Origin: Candidatus Woesearchaeota archaeon
Lineage (GTDB): Archaea > Nanobdellota > Nanobdellia > SCGC-AAA011-G17 > JACPNG01
Length of the DNA: 53,837 nt
NCBI GenBank assembly: GCA_016185605.1
Contig: JACPNG010000009.1
Span: 1 to 53,837, forward strand
Reading direction: 5' to 3'
Shown here piece by piece: positions 35,335 to 43,629 of this stretch. The translations under genes and the position numbers were made by a program. Positions within the stretch are counted from its first letter, which is position 1. Every line of letters starts with the position of its first letter. The notes under the pieces were generated by a model, which was not told the DNA's origin, did not search any database, and was given only the letters and a program-made list of their open reading frames with translations.

Positions 35335-35853
35335 TTAACTCACAGAAACAATTATGACTGGCTTTGAATTTGTATATGTGCCGTCATGCTCTATAGACAT
35401 GCTGTATTCGCCGATAAAGGGATTTTCATATTGAGAACTTAATTTTAAGTCCGCAAAGTTTTCATATCTTAATTCTAAATTAACAATATACTCATCTTCC
35501 ACAGCAGTCTCATTTAAAAATAATTTTAACGAGCTTTCATCAAATACTATATTGGGTTCAGCCATCTTATTTTTAGTCTTTAAGCTCCATATCATCCTGT
35601 CATTTGTTTCATCTATAACTAATTCACCGCCGTCTATAATTAATGGTGAGATGAACCTTTTTGAGCCAGGGCCCTCATTAACCACTTTTCTAATGTTATC
35701 ATCTAATGTATGCATAATATTTTTTGTCTGGGTAACTAGATTTCTATCTCTTATTTTATTTATCAATGGCAGTCCAGCGCTTAGTATTATGGTTATTATT
35801 ACTACGCCTAATGCTGTATACAAAACAGCAGAAATCCATATCTGTCCTTTCAT
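35335..35853 (-). CDS. Prepilin/pseudopilin-like protein
   Basis: MKGQIWISAVLYTALGVVIITIILSAGLP N-terminal class III-like signal. Confidence 0.65.
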   Translation of the reverse strand: MKGQIWISAVLYTALGVVIITIILSAGLPLINKIRDRNLVTQTKNIMHTLDDNIRKVVNEGPGSKRFISPLIIDGGELVIDETNDRMIWSLKTKNKMAEPNIVFDESSLKLFLNETAVEDEYIVNLELRYENFADLKLSSQYENPFIGEYSMSIEHDGTYTNSKPVIIVSVS

Positions 35854-35887
35854 ATTATTTAGAATAAAAGTCTATATAAAAAGTTTA

Positions 35888-36394
35888 TTAACTGCAGGCT
35901 GCCAATCCAGCTGATTCTAAATCGCCAAATTTCCTTACATTTGTGCTGCATGTAACAGATTTTCCGCTTATTGTAACAACCGGAATTAATTCAACTTGTT
36001 TTATTGGCTCAGAAGAGACTGATACAGTGGTAGATTCAATGTCAAAAGATGTTATTCCATTTCCATCTGTTGAAAAATCCAAGTCTTTTTGTTCCACATC
36101 ACTTAAACTCTTAGAAAACCTGCCTATGAACTTATCAATATTCTTAATTCCATCATTAGCAACAGTTAATTTTACCTGATTAGTTCCAGAATCACATGCA
36201 TCTCTAATAGAGAATATAACATCATTGGCGCATAATATCTGGATATTAGAGCTCTCTTCTGTTGTTTCTTGTAAGTTTCTTACAAACGGCAATGCCCAGT
36301 TCATAACTAATACAGCCAATACAATTGTAAATCCTATAATAAGGACTGTAGCTATTAAAGGAGAAACTCCCTTTTTTTCAACCTCTTTTTTCAT
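35888..36394 (-). CDS. Archaeal type IV prepilin
   Basis: KKGVSPLIATVLIIGFTIVLAVLVMNWALPFV; typical KKG-VSPLIATVLLI class III signal. Confidence 0.8.
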   Translation of the reverse strand: MKKEVEKKGVSPLIATVLIIGFTIVLAVLVMNWALPFVRNLQETTEESSNIQILCANDVIFSIRDACDSGTNQVKLTVANDGIKNIDKFIGRFSKSLSDVEQKDLDFSTDGNGITSFDIESTTVSVSSEPIKQVELIPVVTISGKSVTCSTNVRKFGDLESAGLAACS

Positions 36395-36429
36395 ATTCTT
36401 ATTAAAGTTTACTTATTTATAAAGTTTTT

Positions 36430-36930
36430 TCAAATTATATTAGCTATTATATGATTACTGGAGCAGGGAACAAAATAACCCTGAGCAACCTTTAACCAAG
36501 GAATAACATCTATCTTATCTAGATTTTTAACCTCATCTTCTGTTAATTCTAAGATATATTGTTTTACCTCTAATCCCAACAACGGCTCAAAACTTTCTTT
36601 TATATCTGTTTCTTGTCCAATTAATCTAAATGTAAATTTATTTATCTGGGAATCTTTTAAATTTTTTATTACAATCAACGCATTATCGCCTTGTTGATAG
36701 GCATTTACAATTGTTATATCTAAATTTCCACAATCCAGCTGTTTTTCAGCTAATAATCCCTCTTTTTCCGCTCTCTCAAGAATATATGTCCTGCCCCACA
36801 ATATCACCATTAATATTATAGCTATAACAAACGCTATTAATAATATAGTCGCTACAAAACTAGATGCTGCTCTCTTGTTACTTTTTTTACTAATATTTTT
36901 AAGCGCATTCATTAGATATCCTTTTGTCAT
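36430..36930 (-). CDS. Archaeal type IV prepilin-like protein
   Basis: KRAASSFVATILLIAFVIAIILMVILWGRTYI. Confidence 0.7.
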   Translation of the reverse strand: MTKGYLMNALKNISKKSNKRAASSFVATILLIAFVIAIILMVILWGRTYILERAEKEGLLAEKQLDCGNLDITIVNAYQQGDNALIVIKNLKDSQINKFTFRLIGQETDIKESFEPLLGLEVKQYILELTEDEVKNLDKIDVIPWLKVAQGYFVPCSSNHIIANII

Positions 36931-37381
36931 TACAGCCTACTAATTTCTCTTTTATTTTTACAATTGGAATAACTTCTATCTTATTAGAGCCCAGAATATT
37001 TAACTGTTTTGATTGCTTTGGCGTTAATTGGGTTGCTTCTATTAATGTATTTTCATAATCCTGCCCAAAAGTTCTTATGGCAAACTGATCAATTGTTAAT
37101 TTTCCTCTGTTAGTTATTGTTATTGTGCTGCAATCATCATTTGTTACAACATTTATTGCTATTTCCTGGCATTCAAGTTTTCCTTCTACAAAGCTTACTG
37201 TTGATTCTGTCAGTTCCTCTGTATGGGTCCTTGTCCAATTAAAGATTATAACAGCCAATGAAATAGAAAATCCCAATAATAATATCCAGGCTATTATCTC
37301 GCTCATTCCTTTTTTTGATTTTTTTGATTTATTCTTCATTTCTACATTGCCCTTGTTTTCTGCATCTGGCTTTATCATCAT
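36899..37381 (-). CDS. Archaeal type IV prepilin-like protein
   Basis: KKGMSEIIAWILLLGFSISLAVIIFNWTR. Confidence 0.7.
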   Translation of the reverse strand: MMIKPDAENKGNVEMKNKSKKSKKGMSEIIAWILLLGFSISLAVIIFNWTRTHTEELTESTVSFVEGKLECQEIAINVVTNDDCSTITITNRGKLTIDQFAIRTFGQDYENTLIEATQLTPKQSKQLNILGSNKIEVIPIVKIKEKLVGCNDKRISNECA

Positions 37382-38081
37382 CCCAGCAGCAGTTTGAGTT
37401 TAATTCGCAGCTTGTCTGCCTAGTCAATATAATGCATTCGCTGGATATTGGCCTGTCTACCTCTTCTTTTATAAATCCCTCTCCGCCTATGAACACTTGC
37501 CTTTGCTCTAATGCCTCTGATCTTGAAACTATCATTATTTGCGGCTTATCTTTTATAATCTCAAACGGATACCAAAATTCCCCAATCTGTATCCATATCT
37601 TGCTTGTGCTAGGAATTGTTAAAGTGCATTCTTGCACCTCTTTTAGGTCAATCCCTGCATCAAAAGACAGTCCTTGAAATGTTATTACAGCTGATATCTT
37701 ATCATAACATCCATTTAATTCATTCAAGCTTTGTACTGTTTCTGTGCCGTTATCAACTATTATTTTCTTATCCAGAAAATTCCCTATCTGGATATTCTCA
37801 TTATAATCTAATGAATAGATTAATCCAAAATCAGGATTCTGCGCCTTGGAATAAGATGTAAACAACAAAGTGAATTTAAAGAACTGGTCAGACAGATTTG
37901 AGTTTGTGTTTATCAAGGAGTTTATTAATTTAGAGCCTTCATTTTCATAATTAACTGATAATTTCTCAAAATCATCTTCTAATTCTTCCTGCTTAAATTT
38001 ATTTATTGTCTGGGATAAGCTGAAGATTATTATAGACAAAATTAACGCAGCCAATATATAGATTTGCCCCTTTTTGTTCAT
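37329..38081 (-). CDS. Pseudopilin-like protein with Cys-rich C-terminus
   Basis: MNKKGQIYILAALILSIIIFSLSQTI; C-terminal CIILTRQTSCELNSNCCWDDDKARCRKQGQC. Confidence 0.65.
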   Translation of the reverse strand: MNKKGQIYILAALILSIIIFSLSQTINKFKQEELEDDFEKLSVNYENEGSKLINSLINTNSNLSDQFFKFTLLFTSYSKAQNPDFGLIYSLDYNENIQIGNFLDKKIIVDNGTETVQSLNELNGCYDKISAVITFQGLSFDAGIDLKEVQECTLTIPSTSKIWIQIGEFWYPFEIIKDKPQIMIVSRSEALEQRQVFIGGEGFIKEEVDRPISSECIILTRQTSCELNSNCCWDDDKARCRKQGQCRNEE

Positions 38082-38096
38082 GAAGTTAATAAAAGT

Positions 38097-38714
38097 CTAA
38101 TGTTTATATAGTTTATTTTTTATCTCATTAAAGACATTTTCTATTGACTTTGATGAATCTATCTTGAATAATATTTTTTTCCTTCTATAATAATCAATTA
38201 CTGGCTTTGTCTGCTTATTATATAATTCTATTCTTCTTTTTATAACATCTATTTTATCATCATCCCTCTGGTATAATTTTTTTTTGCATTTATCGCATGT
38301 TAAATTCTTCTTTGGCTTTTTTGATAATAGATTATATGTCTCTCCGCACATGCAGACATATCTGTTGCTTAGCCTTTTTATAATTAGATTTTTAGGAATA
38401 TCAAATAAAAATACCCTGTCAACTTTAATTATCTTATCCAAATATCTTGCTTGTGCTAAACGCCTTGGATAGCCATCCAGAATAAAATTATCTCTTCCTT
38501 TTATAATCTTATTAATTAATTTATCAACAATATAGTCTTGGGCTAGAATTCCCATTGATATTGACTTTACTTTTTTTCCTATAACTGTATTCTTTTTTAT
38601 TTCTTGCCTTAGGATTTCTCCCAAAGGAATATGTTTTAATCTAAGCTTTTTCTGCAATAATTCTGCCTGAGAGCCTTTTCCAGAGCCTGGGGGGCCTATT
38701 ATTATAATTTTCAT
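38097..38714 (-). CDS. adk: Adenylate kinase family
   Basis: IIIGPPGSGKGSQAELL, LDGYPRRLAQA, CMCGETYN..CDKCKK lid zinc site. Confidence 0.9.
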   Translation of the reverse strand: MKIIIIGPPGSGKGSQAELLQKKLRLKHIPLGEILRQEIKKNTVIGKKVKSISMGILAQDYIVDKLINKIIKGRDNFILDGYPRRLAQARYLDKIIKVDRVFLFDIPKNLIIKRLSNRYVCMCGETYNLLSKKPKKNLTCDKCKKKLYQRDDDKIDVIKRRIELYNKQTKPVIDYYRRKKILFKIDSSKSIENVFNEIKNKLYKH

Positions 38715-38989
38715 AATGAATTTATTTCTTTTGCTAATTTAATGTCTTTATTTGTTATTCCGTCTTCGCTATGGGTGGTTAATATTATCTTGACTATATT
38801 GTAATTTATTAATATATCTGGATGATGCTCATGTTTTTCAGCTAATTCAGCTATTTTATTTGCAAATTTCATAGACTCTTTAAAATCCTTGAACTGGAAT
38901 TTTTTCGTTATTGAATTATCAGAATAAGAAAACTCCCATTCGTTTAATCCTTTTAATTCTTCATTTATCTGCTGCAGGGTTAGTTTCAT
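38711..38989 (-). CDS. 4a-hydroxytetrahydrobiopterin dehydratase-like (PCD/DCoH)
   Basis: ITKKFQFKDFKESMKFANKIAELAEKHEHHPDILINYNIVKIILTTHSEDGIT. Confidence 0.88.
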   Translation of the reverse strand: MKLTLQQINEELKGLNEWEFSYSDNSITKKFQFKDFKESMKFANKIAELAEKHEHHPDILINYNIVKIILTTHSEDGITNKDIKLAKEINSL

Positions 38990-39045
38990 TTTGTTATAAG
39001 GGGAGTTGTATATTTTTAAAATGTATTGTCTCTAAAAATTATTTT

Positions 39046-39133
39046 AGCCCCAGGCAGGATTTGAACCTGCGACTTCTACCTGTTTGAACTTAGTCTACCA
39101 AGGTAGCGTTCCACCGAGCTGAACTACTAGGGC
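39046..39133 (-). tRNA. tRNA-Thr(GGU) with 14-nt intron at 37/38 (intron 39082..39095)
   Basis: GCCCTAG/CTGGGGC acceptor, GTTC/GAAC D-stem, CTACC/GGTAG anticodon stem, GCAGG-TTCAAAT-CCTGC, U73; BHB with TTGG/TCAA central helix, bulges TA^G and AC^A. Confidence 0.92.
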
Positions 39134-39215
39134 ACATAATTAATAAAAATATCATCTTTTTAAATTATGCTGTCATTATCACAAAATTTATATTATTGCA
39201 AAATAAACAATTTAT

Positions 39216-39530
39216 ATGAAAGTTTTATTTGTCTGCAATCAAAACCAAAACAGAAGCAAAACAGCTGAAGAGTTGTTTAAAGGCAGATTCAAGACAAAAT
39301 CAGCAGGGTTATATAACAAAAAGCCCGTTACTGAAAAAGAGATATCTTGGGCAGACGTTATAATAGTAATGGAAGACTCCCAAAGAACTGAAATAGCTAA
39401 TAGATTCCCAAAATTATACTTAAAAAAACGCATTTTGTCTTTAGACATTCCAGATGTTTACTCTTATAATCAACCTATATTGATAGATGCTTTAAAATCT
39501 AAAATAAATCAAGTTAGTGAATTACTTTAG
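39216..39530 (+). CDS. Low-molecular-weight phosphotyrosine phosphatase-like protein
   Basis: VLFVCNQNQNRSKTAEELF (CX5R-like), AGLYNKKPVTEKEISWADVIIVMED. Confidence 0.75.
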   Translation: MKVLFVCNQNQNRSKTAEELFKGRFKTKSAGLYNKKPVTEKEISWADVIIVMEDSQRTEIANRFPKLYLKKRILSLDIPDVYSYNQPILIDALKSKINQVSELL

Positions 39531-39701
39531 CCACTCATCAAACTGTTTCTTAGCTCTTTTCTTCGACTTAAAAAATTTAGTTTCTGCTACTAATAAATCT
39601 GGAACTCTTTTAGTAACTTTGAATCTTTTAATTTTATCATCTTCTAATTCTATAAAAGATATTTCCCATTTCTTAGTTGGGTGTTTCTTAATTTTAGCCA
39701 T
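39522..39701 (-). CDS. 59-aa basic hypothetical protein MAKIKKHPTKKWEISFIELEDDKIKRF...
   Basis: Complete ORF below the track cutoff; TATA-like TTTATAAATAAAAA upstream; preceded by the duplicated AGCGGACA element. Confidence 0.6.
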   Translation of the reverse strand: MAKIKKHPTKKWEISFIELEDDKIKRFKVTKRVPDLLVAETKFFKSKKRAKKQFDEWLK

Positions 39702-39744
39702 TTAACATAGATTATATTTTTATTTATAAACCTGACGAGAGTAG

Positions 39745-39795
39745 TTGTCCGCTGTGTCCGCTAGATATATACTGGAGAATATATATAAAAATGTA
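39745..39795 (-). promoter_or_regulatory. Duplicated upstream element, copy 2
   Basis: ttgtccgctgtgtccgctagatatatactggagaatatatat vs copy 1 ttgtccgctgtgtccgctacgaatatactggaaaatatatat; ends 44 bp upstream of the 39701 start. Confidence 0.6.
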
Positions 39796-40018
39796 TGCGG
39801 GGGAAGGGATCAGTTCAGAAAAAGATAAATCCTTTCTCTTTTGAACCTTCTCGTAAGCTTAAGTATCACCTAAACTCATCTCGAACTCACTAAGAGACAG
39901 GATATCCTATTCTTAGGATATTAGTAATCAAAAGATTACTTGTCCCTCTTAAGTCCTGCGCATTTGACCAGGCTTTGCTCTAAGGATCATCAAATATTAA
40001 CTCAATGATTACCCCCGC
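39796..40018 (-). tRNA. tRNA-Leu(UAA) with four introns; exons (minus) 40018..40011, 39979..39948, 39903..39880, 39847..39841, 39810..39796
   Basis: Spliced 86 nt: GCGGGGG TA GCA AAGCCTGGTCAAA TGC G CAGGA CTTAAGA TCCTG TCTCTTAGTGAGTTC GAGGG TTCAAAT CCCTT CCCCCGC A; all stems pair, variable arm CTC/GAG, anticodon TAA. Confidence 0.92.
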
Positions 40019-40117
40019 ATTTGCCCGGCTTGTAGAAAAATAACTAAACAGTTTTAAAAACATTTCTTTTCTAAATAGAATAAAAAAACTTTTAAAATAG
40101 CCCATTATTAAAAGCAG

Positions 40118-40816
40118 ATGGCAAAAGAAAAAGTTTTAGTAATAACTGCACATCCAGATGATGTGGATTTCTCATGCAATGGAACAATGGCATTATGGAA
40201 TAAAGATAAGGAAATTTATTATGTTGTATGTACTAGCGGGGATAAAGGGAATCACCTAGGCAAAACAAAGAAAGAGATAATAAAGATAAGAGAAGAAGAA
40301 CAGAAAGAGGCTGCTGATATTATTGGGGTAAAGAATGTTATATTTCTAAGAGAGCCTGACGGAGAATTGGACAATACAAAAAAATTCCGAGAAAAAATTG
40401 TAAGATTGATAAGGGAGATAAAGCCAGATATTTTATTTGCATTTGACCCTTCAAATAATAAATTCGACCAAATCTATAAATATCATCCAGACCATAGAGC
40501 AGTTGGACTAGCTGTATATGATTCAATATATCCTGCTATTGGAAACAGAAATTTCTTTCCCCACCACATATTAAGCGAGGGATTAGAGCCACATGAGGTT
40601 AAGGAAATTTATTTTTACGGGACAGACTACCCAAATATCTGGATTGACATTACTAAAGTCATTGATCTAAAAATAAAAGCATTAAAATGCCACGAATCCC
40701 AGATTGGAAATAGAAAAAATTTCGAGGGGTTTATAAAAGAAAGACATTCCAATATTGGAAAAGAAAAGAAGATGAAGTATGCTGAATGCTTTAGAAGATT
40801 AGAGATGCCGAAATAA
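40118..40816 (+). CDS. PIG-L/LmbE family deacetylase
   Basis: VITAHPDDVDFSCNGTMALW, YHPDHRAVG. Confidence 0.9.
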   Translation: MAKEKVLVITAHPDDVDFSCNGTMALWNKDKEIYYVVCTSGDKGNHLGKTKKEIIKIREEEQKEAADIIGVKNVIFLREPDGELDNTKKFREKIVRLIREIKPDILFAFDPSNNKFDQIYKYHPDHRAVGLAVYDSIYPAIGNRNFFPHHILSEGLEPHEVKEIYFYGTDYPNIWIDITKVIDLKIKALKCHESQIGNRKNFEGFIKERHSNIGKEKKMKYAECFRRLEMPK

Positions 40817-40841
40817 ATTAAAGAATCCTTTTAAAATTAAG

Positions 40842-42677
40842 ATGAAATGGAGCTTGTATAATAAAGAGAAATATTTAGAGCCTTTAGTGTTTTCTAATGG
40901 AAAATCCCAGCTGGATGTTGTAGATGAAACAATTAAAGCAATTAATGAAGGGCATAAAATAATTTTTATTAAAGGGGCTTGCGGAACAGGAAAAAGCGCT
41001 ATTGCATTAAACCTAGCGAAGGAATTGGGAAGAACATCCATTGTGGTTCCTTCTAAACCCTTACAAAAGCAATATGAAGATGATTATACAAACAGGCTAC
41101 ATATATTAAAGGATAACGGGGAAAAATTGAATATTTCTGTTATTGACGGGAGAAACAACCATAAATGCATATTTAAGGAAGATAGTATGGCTGATGATAA
41201 ATTCCTGCCCTGCGATATTGAGATTAAGGAGATAAATAAAGAGTTGATTAAAGATTATATCAAAGAAAATCCATTCGTAAAAATAGAAGATTTTGGAAGC
41301 ATAAGTGATGTCAGAAGAAAATCAATAGCGCCTGCATGTCCATATTGGTCGCCTATTATCTGCAAGGATTGGTTTGAAAACTATGTCTTAGAAGATGCCA
41401 AAGAGATAGAATACAAGGGGCTTAGGAATAAGACTTTTACCTATCACAAAAGAAAAGACGGATGTGGATATTATGGGCAGTTTATGGGCTATGTCAATTC
41501 AGATGTAATAATTTTTAACAGCAAAAAATATGAGCTTGAAAATATTATGGACAGAAAACCAGCCACTGAAATAGAGATTATAGATGAATGCGATGAGTTT
41601 CTTGACAGCCTATCAAATGAAAAGAGGATTAATCTCAACAGATTGTCAAGAAGTTTAGCTGAGATAAAAACTGATAATTTTGATTTGAAAGAACTAACAA
41701 TAGAAATCAATGATTTAATTATTGGATTGTTAAAGGATAAAATAATATTGGATGGTATAAAAAATAATAATTTATTCTTAATCAAAGAGACAAAAATATT
41801 AAGCTTATTGAAATATTTTTTGGACAATCCAAAGCTTATTGACTTAACAGAGGATGAAAGTTCAGACTATCTATATAGCATATATCAAATCGGAAAAACT
41901 TTTGAGGATTTCTTTGATGAAACTTATTTGACATTTTATAAAAATGATTACGATGATTTGATTGTTAATTTAATTACAGTAAACCTTGAGAAGAAATTAA
42001 GTGAATTTCTGGATAAAAACAAAGTGTTCGTGATGATGAGCGGGACAATACACTCAGAATTAGTTTTAAGAAATGTTTTTGGAATAAAAGACTTTAAGAT
42101 AATTGAGGCAGAGGCTAATCCCGGGGGAAAAATAACAAAGATTACCTCAAAATTAGAAAAAAACTTCGATTATATTACATTGAAGCAGGATGGTTCAAGG
42201 GAATTTTATCTCAAGGCATTATCCAAATCAATAGAATTGGCTGAAAAACCCATACTAATACATGTTAATGCATTTTCAGATTTGCCAATAGAGGAAGAGC
42301 GCTTAAGATATAAAATAAATAATATAAAAACAAGAAAAGAATTAAAAGATGAACAAAATAAGTTCAAAAGAGGGGAATTAGTAAAAGACTTTAAGGATGG
42401 AAAGATAGAAATACTTTATTCAACCAAATGCACAAGAGGAGTAGATTTTCCTGGAAATCTATGCAACAGCATAATCTTTACCAAATATCCAAATCCAGAT
42501 ATAAGTTCTCTATTCTGGAAGGTGATGAAAAAAAGCATGCCAAAATATTTCCAGATTTTCTATGTTGACAAGGCCAAAAGAGAGCTTCTGCAAAGAATAT
42601 ACAGGGGGCTTAGATCTAAAGATGACCACATTAAATTGTTAAGCCCGGATTTGAGGGTTTTTAACGGCATTAAATAA
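40842..42677 (+). CDS. XPD/DinG-like superfamily 2 helicase with probable Fe-S cysteines
   Basis: IKGACGTGKSAIALNLAKEL, C..C..C..C between motifs I and II, IIDECDEFLD, QRIYRGLRSKDD. Confidence 0.82.
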   Translation: MKWSLYNKEKYLEPLVFSNGKSQLDVVDETIKAINEGHKIIFIKGACGTGKSAIALNLAKELGRTSIVVPSKPLQKQYEDDYTNRLHILKDNGEKLNISVIDGRNNHKCIFKEDSMADDKFLPCDIEIKEINKELIKDYIKENPFVKIEDFGSISDVRRKSIAPACPYWSPIICKDWFENYVLEDAKEIEYKGLRNKTFTYHKRKDGCGYYGQFMGYVNSDVIIFNSKKYELENIMDRKPATEIEIIDECDEFLDSLSNEKRINLNRLSRSLAEIKTDNFDLKELTIEINDLIIGLLKDKIILDGIKNNNLFLIKETKILSLLKYFLDNPKLIDLTEDESSDYLYSIYQIGKTFEDFFDETYLTFYKNDYDDLIVNLITVNLEKKLSEFLDKNKVFVMMSGTIHSELVLRNVFGIKDFKIIEAEANPGGKITKITSKLEKNFDYITLKQDGSREFYLKALSKSIELAEKPILIHVNAFSDLPIEEERLRYKINNIKTRKELKDEQNKFKRGELVKDFKDGKIEILYSTKCTRGVDFPGNLCNSIIFTKYPNPDISSLFWKVMKKSMPKYFQIFYVDKAKRELLQRIYRGLRSKDDHIKLLSPDLRVFNGIK

Positions 42678-42691
42678 TTTTAAGTTTATTC

Positions 42692-42773
42692 AGCCCCCGC
42701 CAGGATTTGAACCTGGAACCTATTGCTTTTTCTAAGATACGAAGCAATTGCTCTACCATTAAGCTACAAGGGC
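42692..42773 (-). tRNA. tRNA-Thr(CGU) with ~10-nt intron (about 42728..42737)
   Basis: GCCCTTG/CGGGGGC acceptor, GCTT/GAGC, ATTGC/GCAAT with a 17-nt loop, CCAGG-TTCAAAT-CCTGG, U73. Confidence 0.85.
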
Positions 42774-42774
42774 T

Positions 42775-42918
42775 TTATTTCGTTTTTTCAATTAACTCTT
42801 CTTTTGAGTATTGTTTTTGGCAGACAGAACAAACTGACTTCTTATTAATATAAGTACCAATTAATTTATTTAGAAAAGTCTCTTCTATTTTATCTTTGCA
42901 TATATGGCATTTAGGCAT
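42775..42918 (-). CDS. Small zinc-ribbon protein MPKCHICKDKIEETFLN...
   Basis: CHIC...CSVC pattern; the track start is upstream. Confidence 0.6.
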   Translation of the reverse strand: MPKCHICKDKIEETFLNKLIGTYINKKSVCSVCQKQYSKEELIEKTK

Positions 42919-42976
42919 TACTAAATGGATTATCTTAAATTTATAAGATTTCCGTAGAGAATAAATGACAAGTAAA

Positions 42977-43306
42977 TCATTTTTGATCATATCTCTTATT
43001 TATTTTATCCATTTTCTTCTCAAGCACCCCACCAATATCAACATTCATAGCTTTAGCTAAGAGCAAGGTTGTTATAATAATATCAGCAAATTCTTCTTGT
43101 AAATTTTCTTTATCATGGTTCTCTAATTTTTCTTTCCTTTGATCTTTATTATAAATTAATATTTCATTACAAAGTTCTCCAAGTTCCTCTGTTAACTTCA
43201 CAGTTCTTGCTAGAATTCTTTCTTTTTCAGTAGACGAACTACCATAATGATTAATTAATCTCTGATTTTCAAGTTCTATAAATTGTAATAAATCTTTTAT
43301 TTCCAT
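42977..43306 (-). CDS. MazG-like nucleotide pyrophosphohydrolase
   Basis: KLTEELGELCNEI...EEFADIIITTLLLAKAMNVDI. Confidence 0.8.
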   Translation of the reverse strand: MEIKDLLQFIELENQRLINHYGSSSTEKERILARTVKLTEELGELCNEILIYNKDQRKEKLENHDKENLQEEFADIIITTLLLAKAMNVDIGGVLEKKMDKINKRYDQK

Positions 43307-43372
43307 ATTCTTAGATAGTTTACTCGTCTTTCTTCATTTGTCTATATAAATCTTCCAAAGTTCCTTCTGACA

Positions 43373-43525
43373 TTATTTTAGTATTTCCTGTTTAAATCCA
43401 GTTTGTACCTTTGCGCCGCAGAAGACACAATTAAAATAATATGGAATATATTGTCTTGAGTCTTTTATCACAAACAATTCAAATTCCCCATCACAAATTT
43501 GGCATTTAAAATAACCTATATCCAT
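43373..43525 (-). CDS. 50-aa zinc-ribbon microprotein MDIGYFKCQICDGEFELFVIKDSRQYIPYYFNCVFCGAKVQTGFKQEILK
   Basis: Read by hand; CxxC...CxxC; below the track cutoff. Confidence 0.6.
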   Translation of the reverse strand: MDIGYFKCQICDGEFELFVIKDSRQYIPYYFNCVFCGAKVQTGFKQEILK

Positions 43526-43629
43526 ACATATATTATAGTGTTGTAAATTAATTATAAATTTCTTACATAATTTATTACATAGTGTTGTAGTTCAGAAATA
43601 TTTATATTAATCTCATAATCTCTTGTTTA

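Noticed and set aside
39796-40018. First considered as RNase P, SRP or a novel structured ncRNA on the plus strand
   Set aside because: No RNase P or SRP signature motifs; the minus strand resolves fully into a spliced tRNA-Leu.
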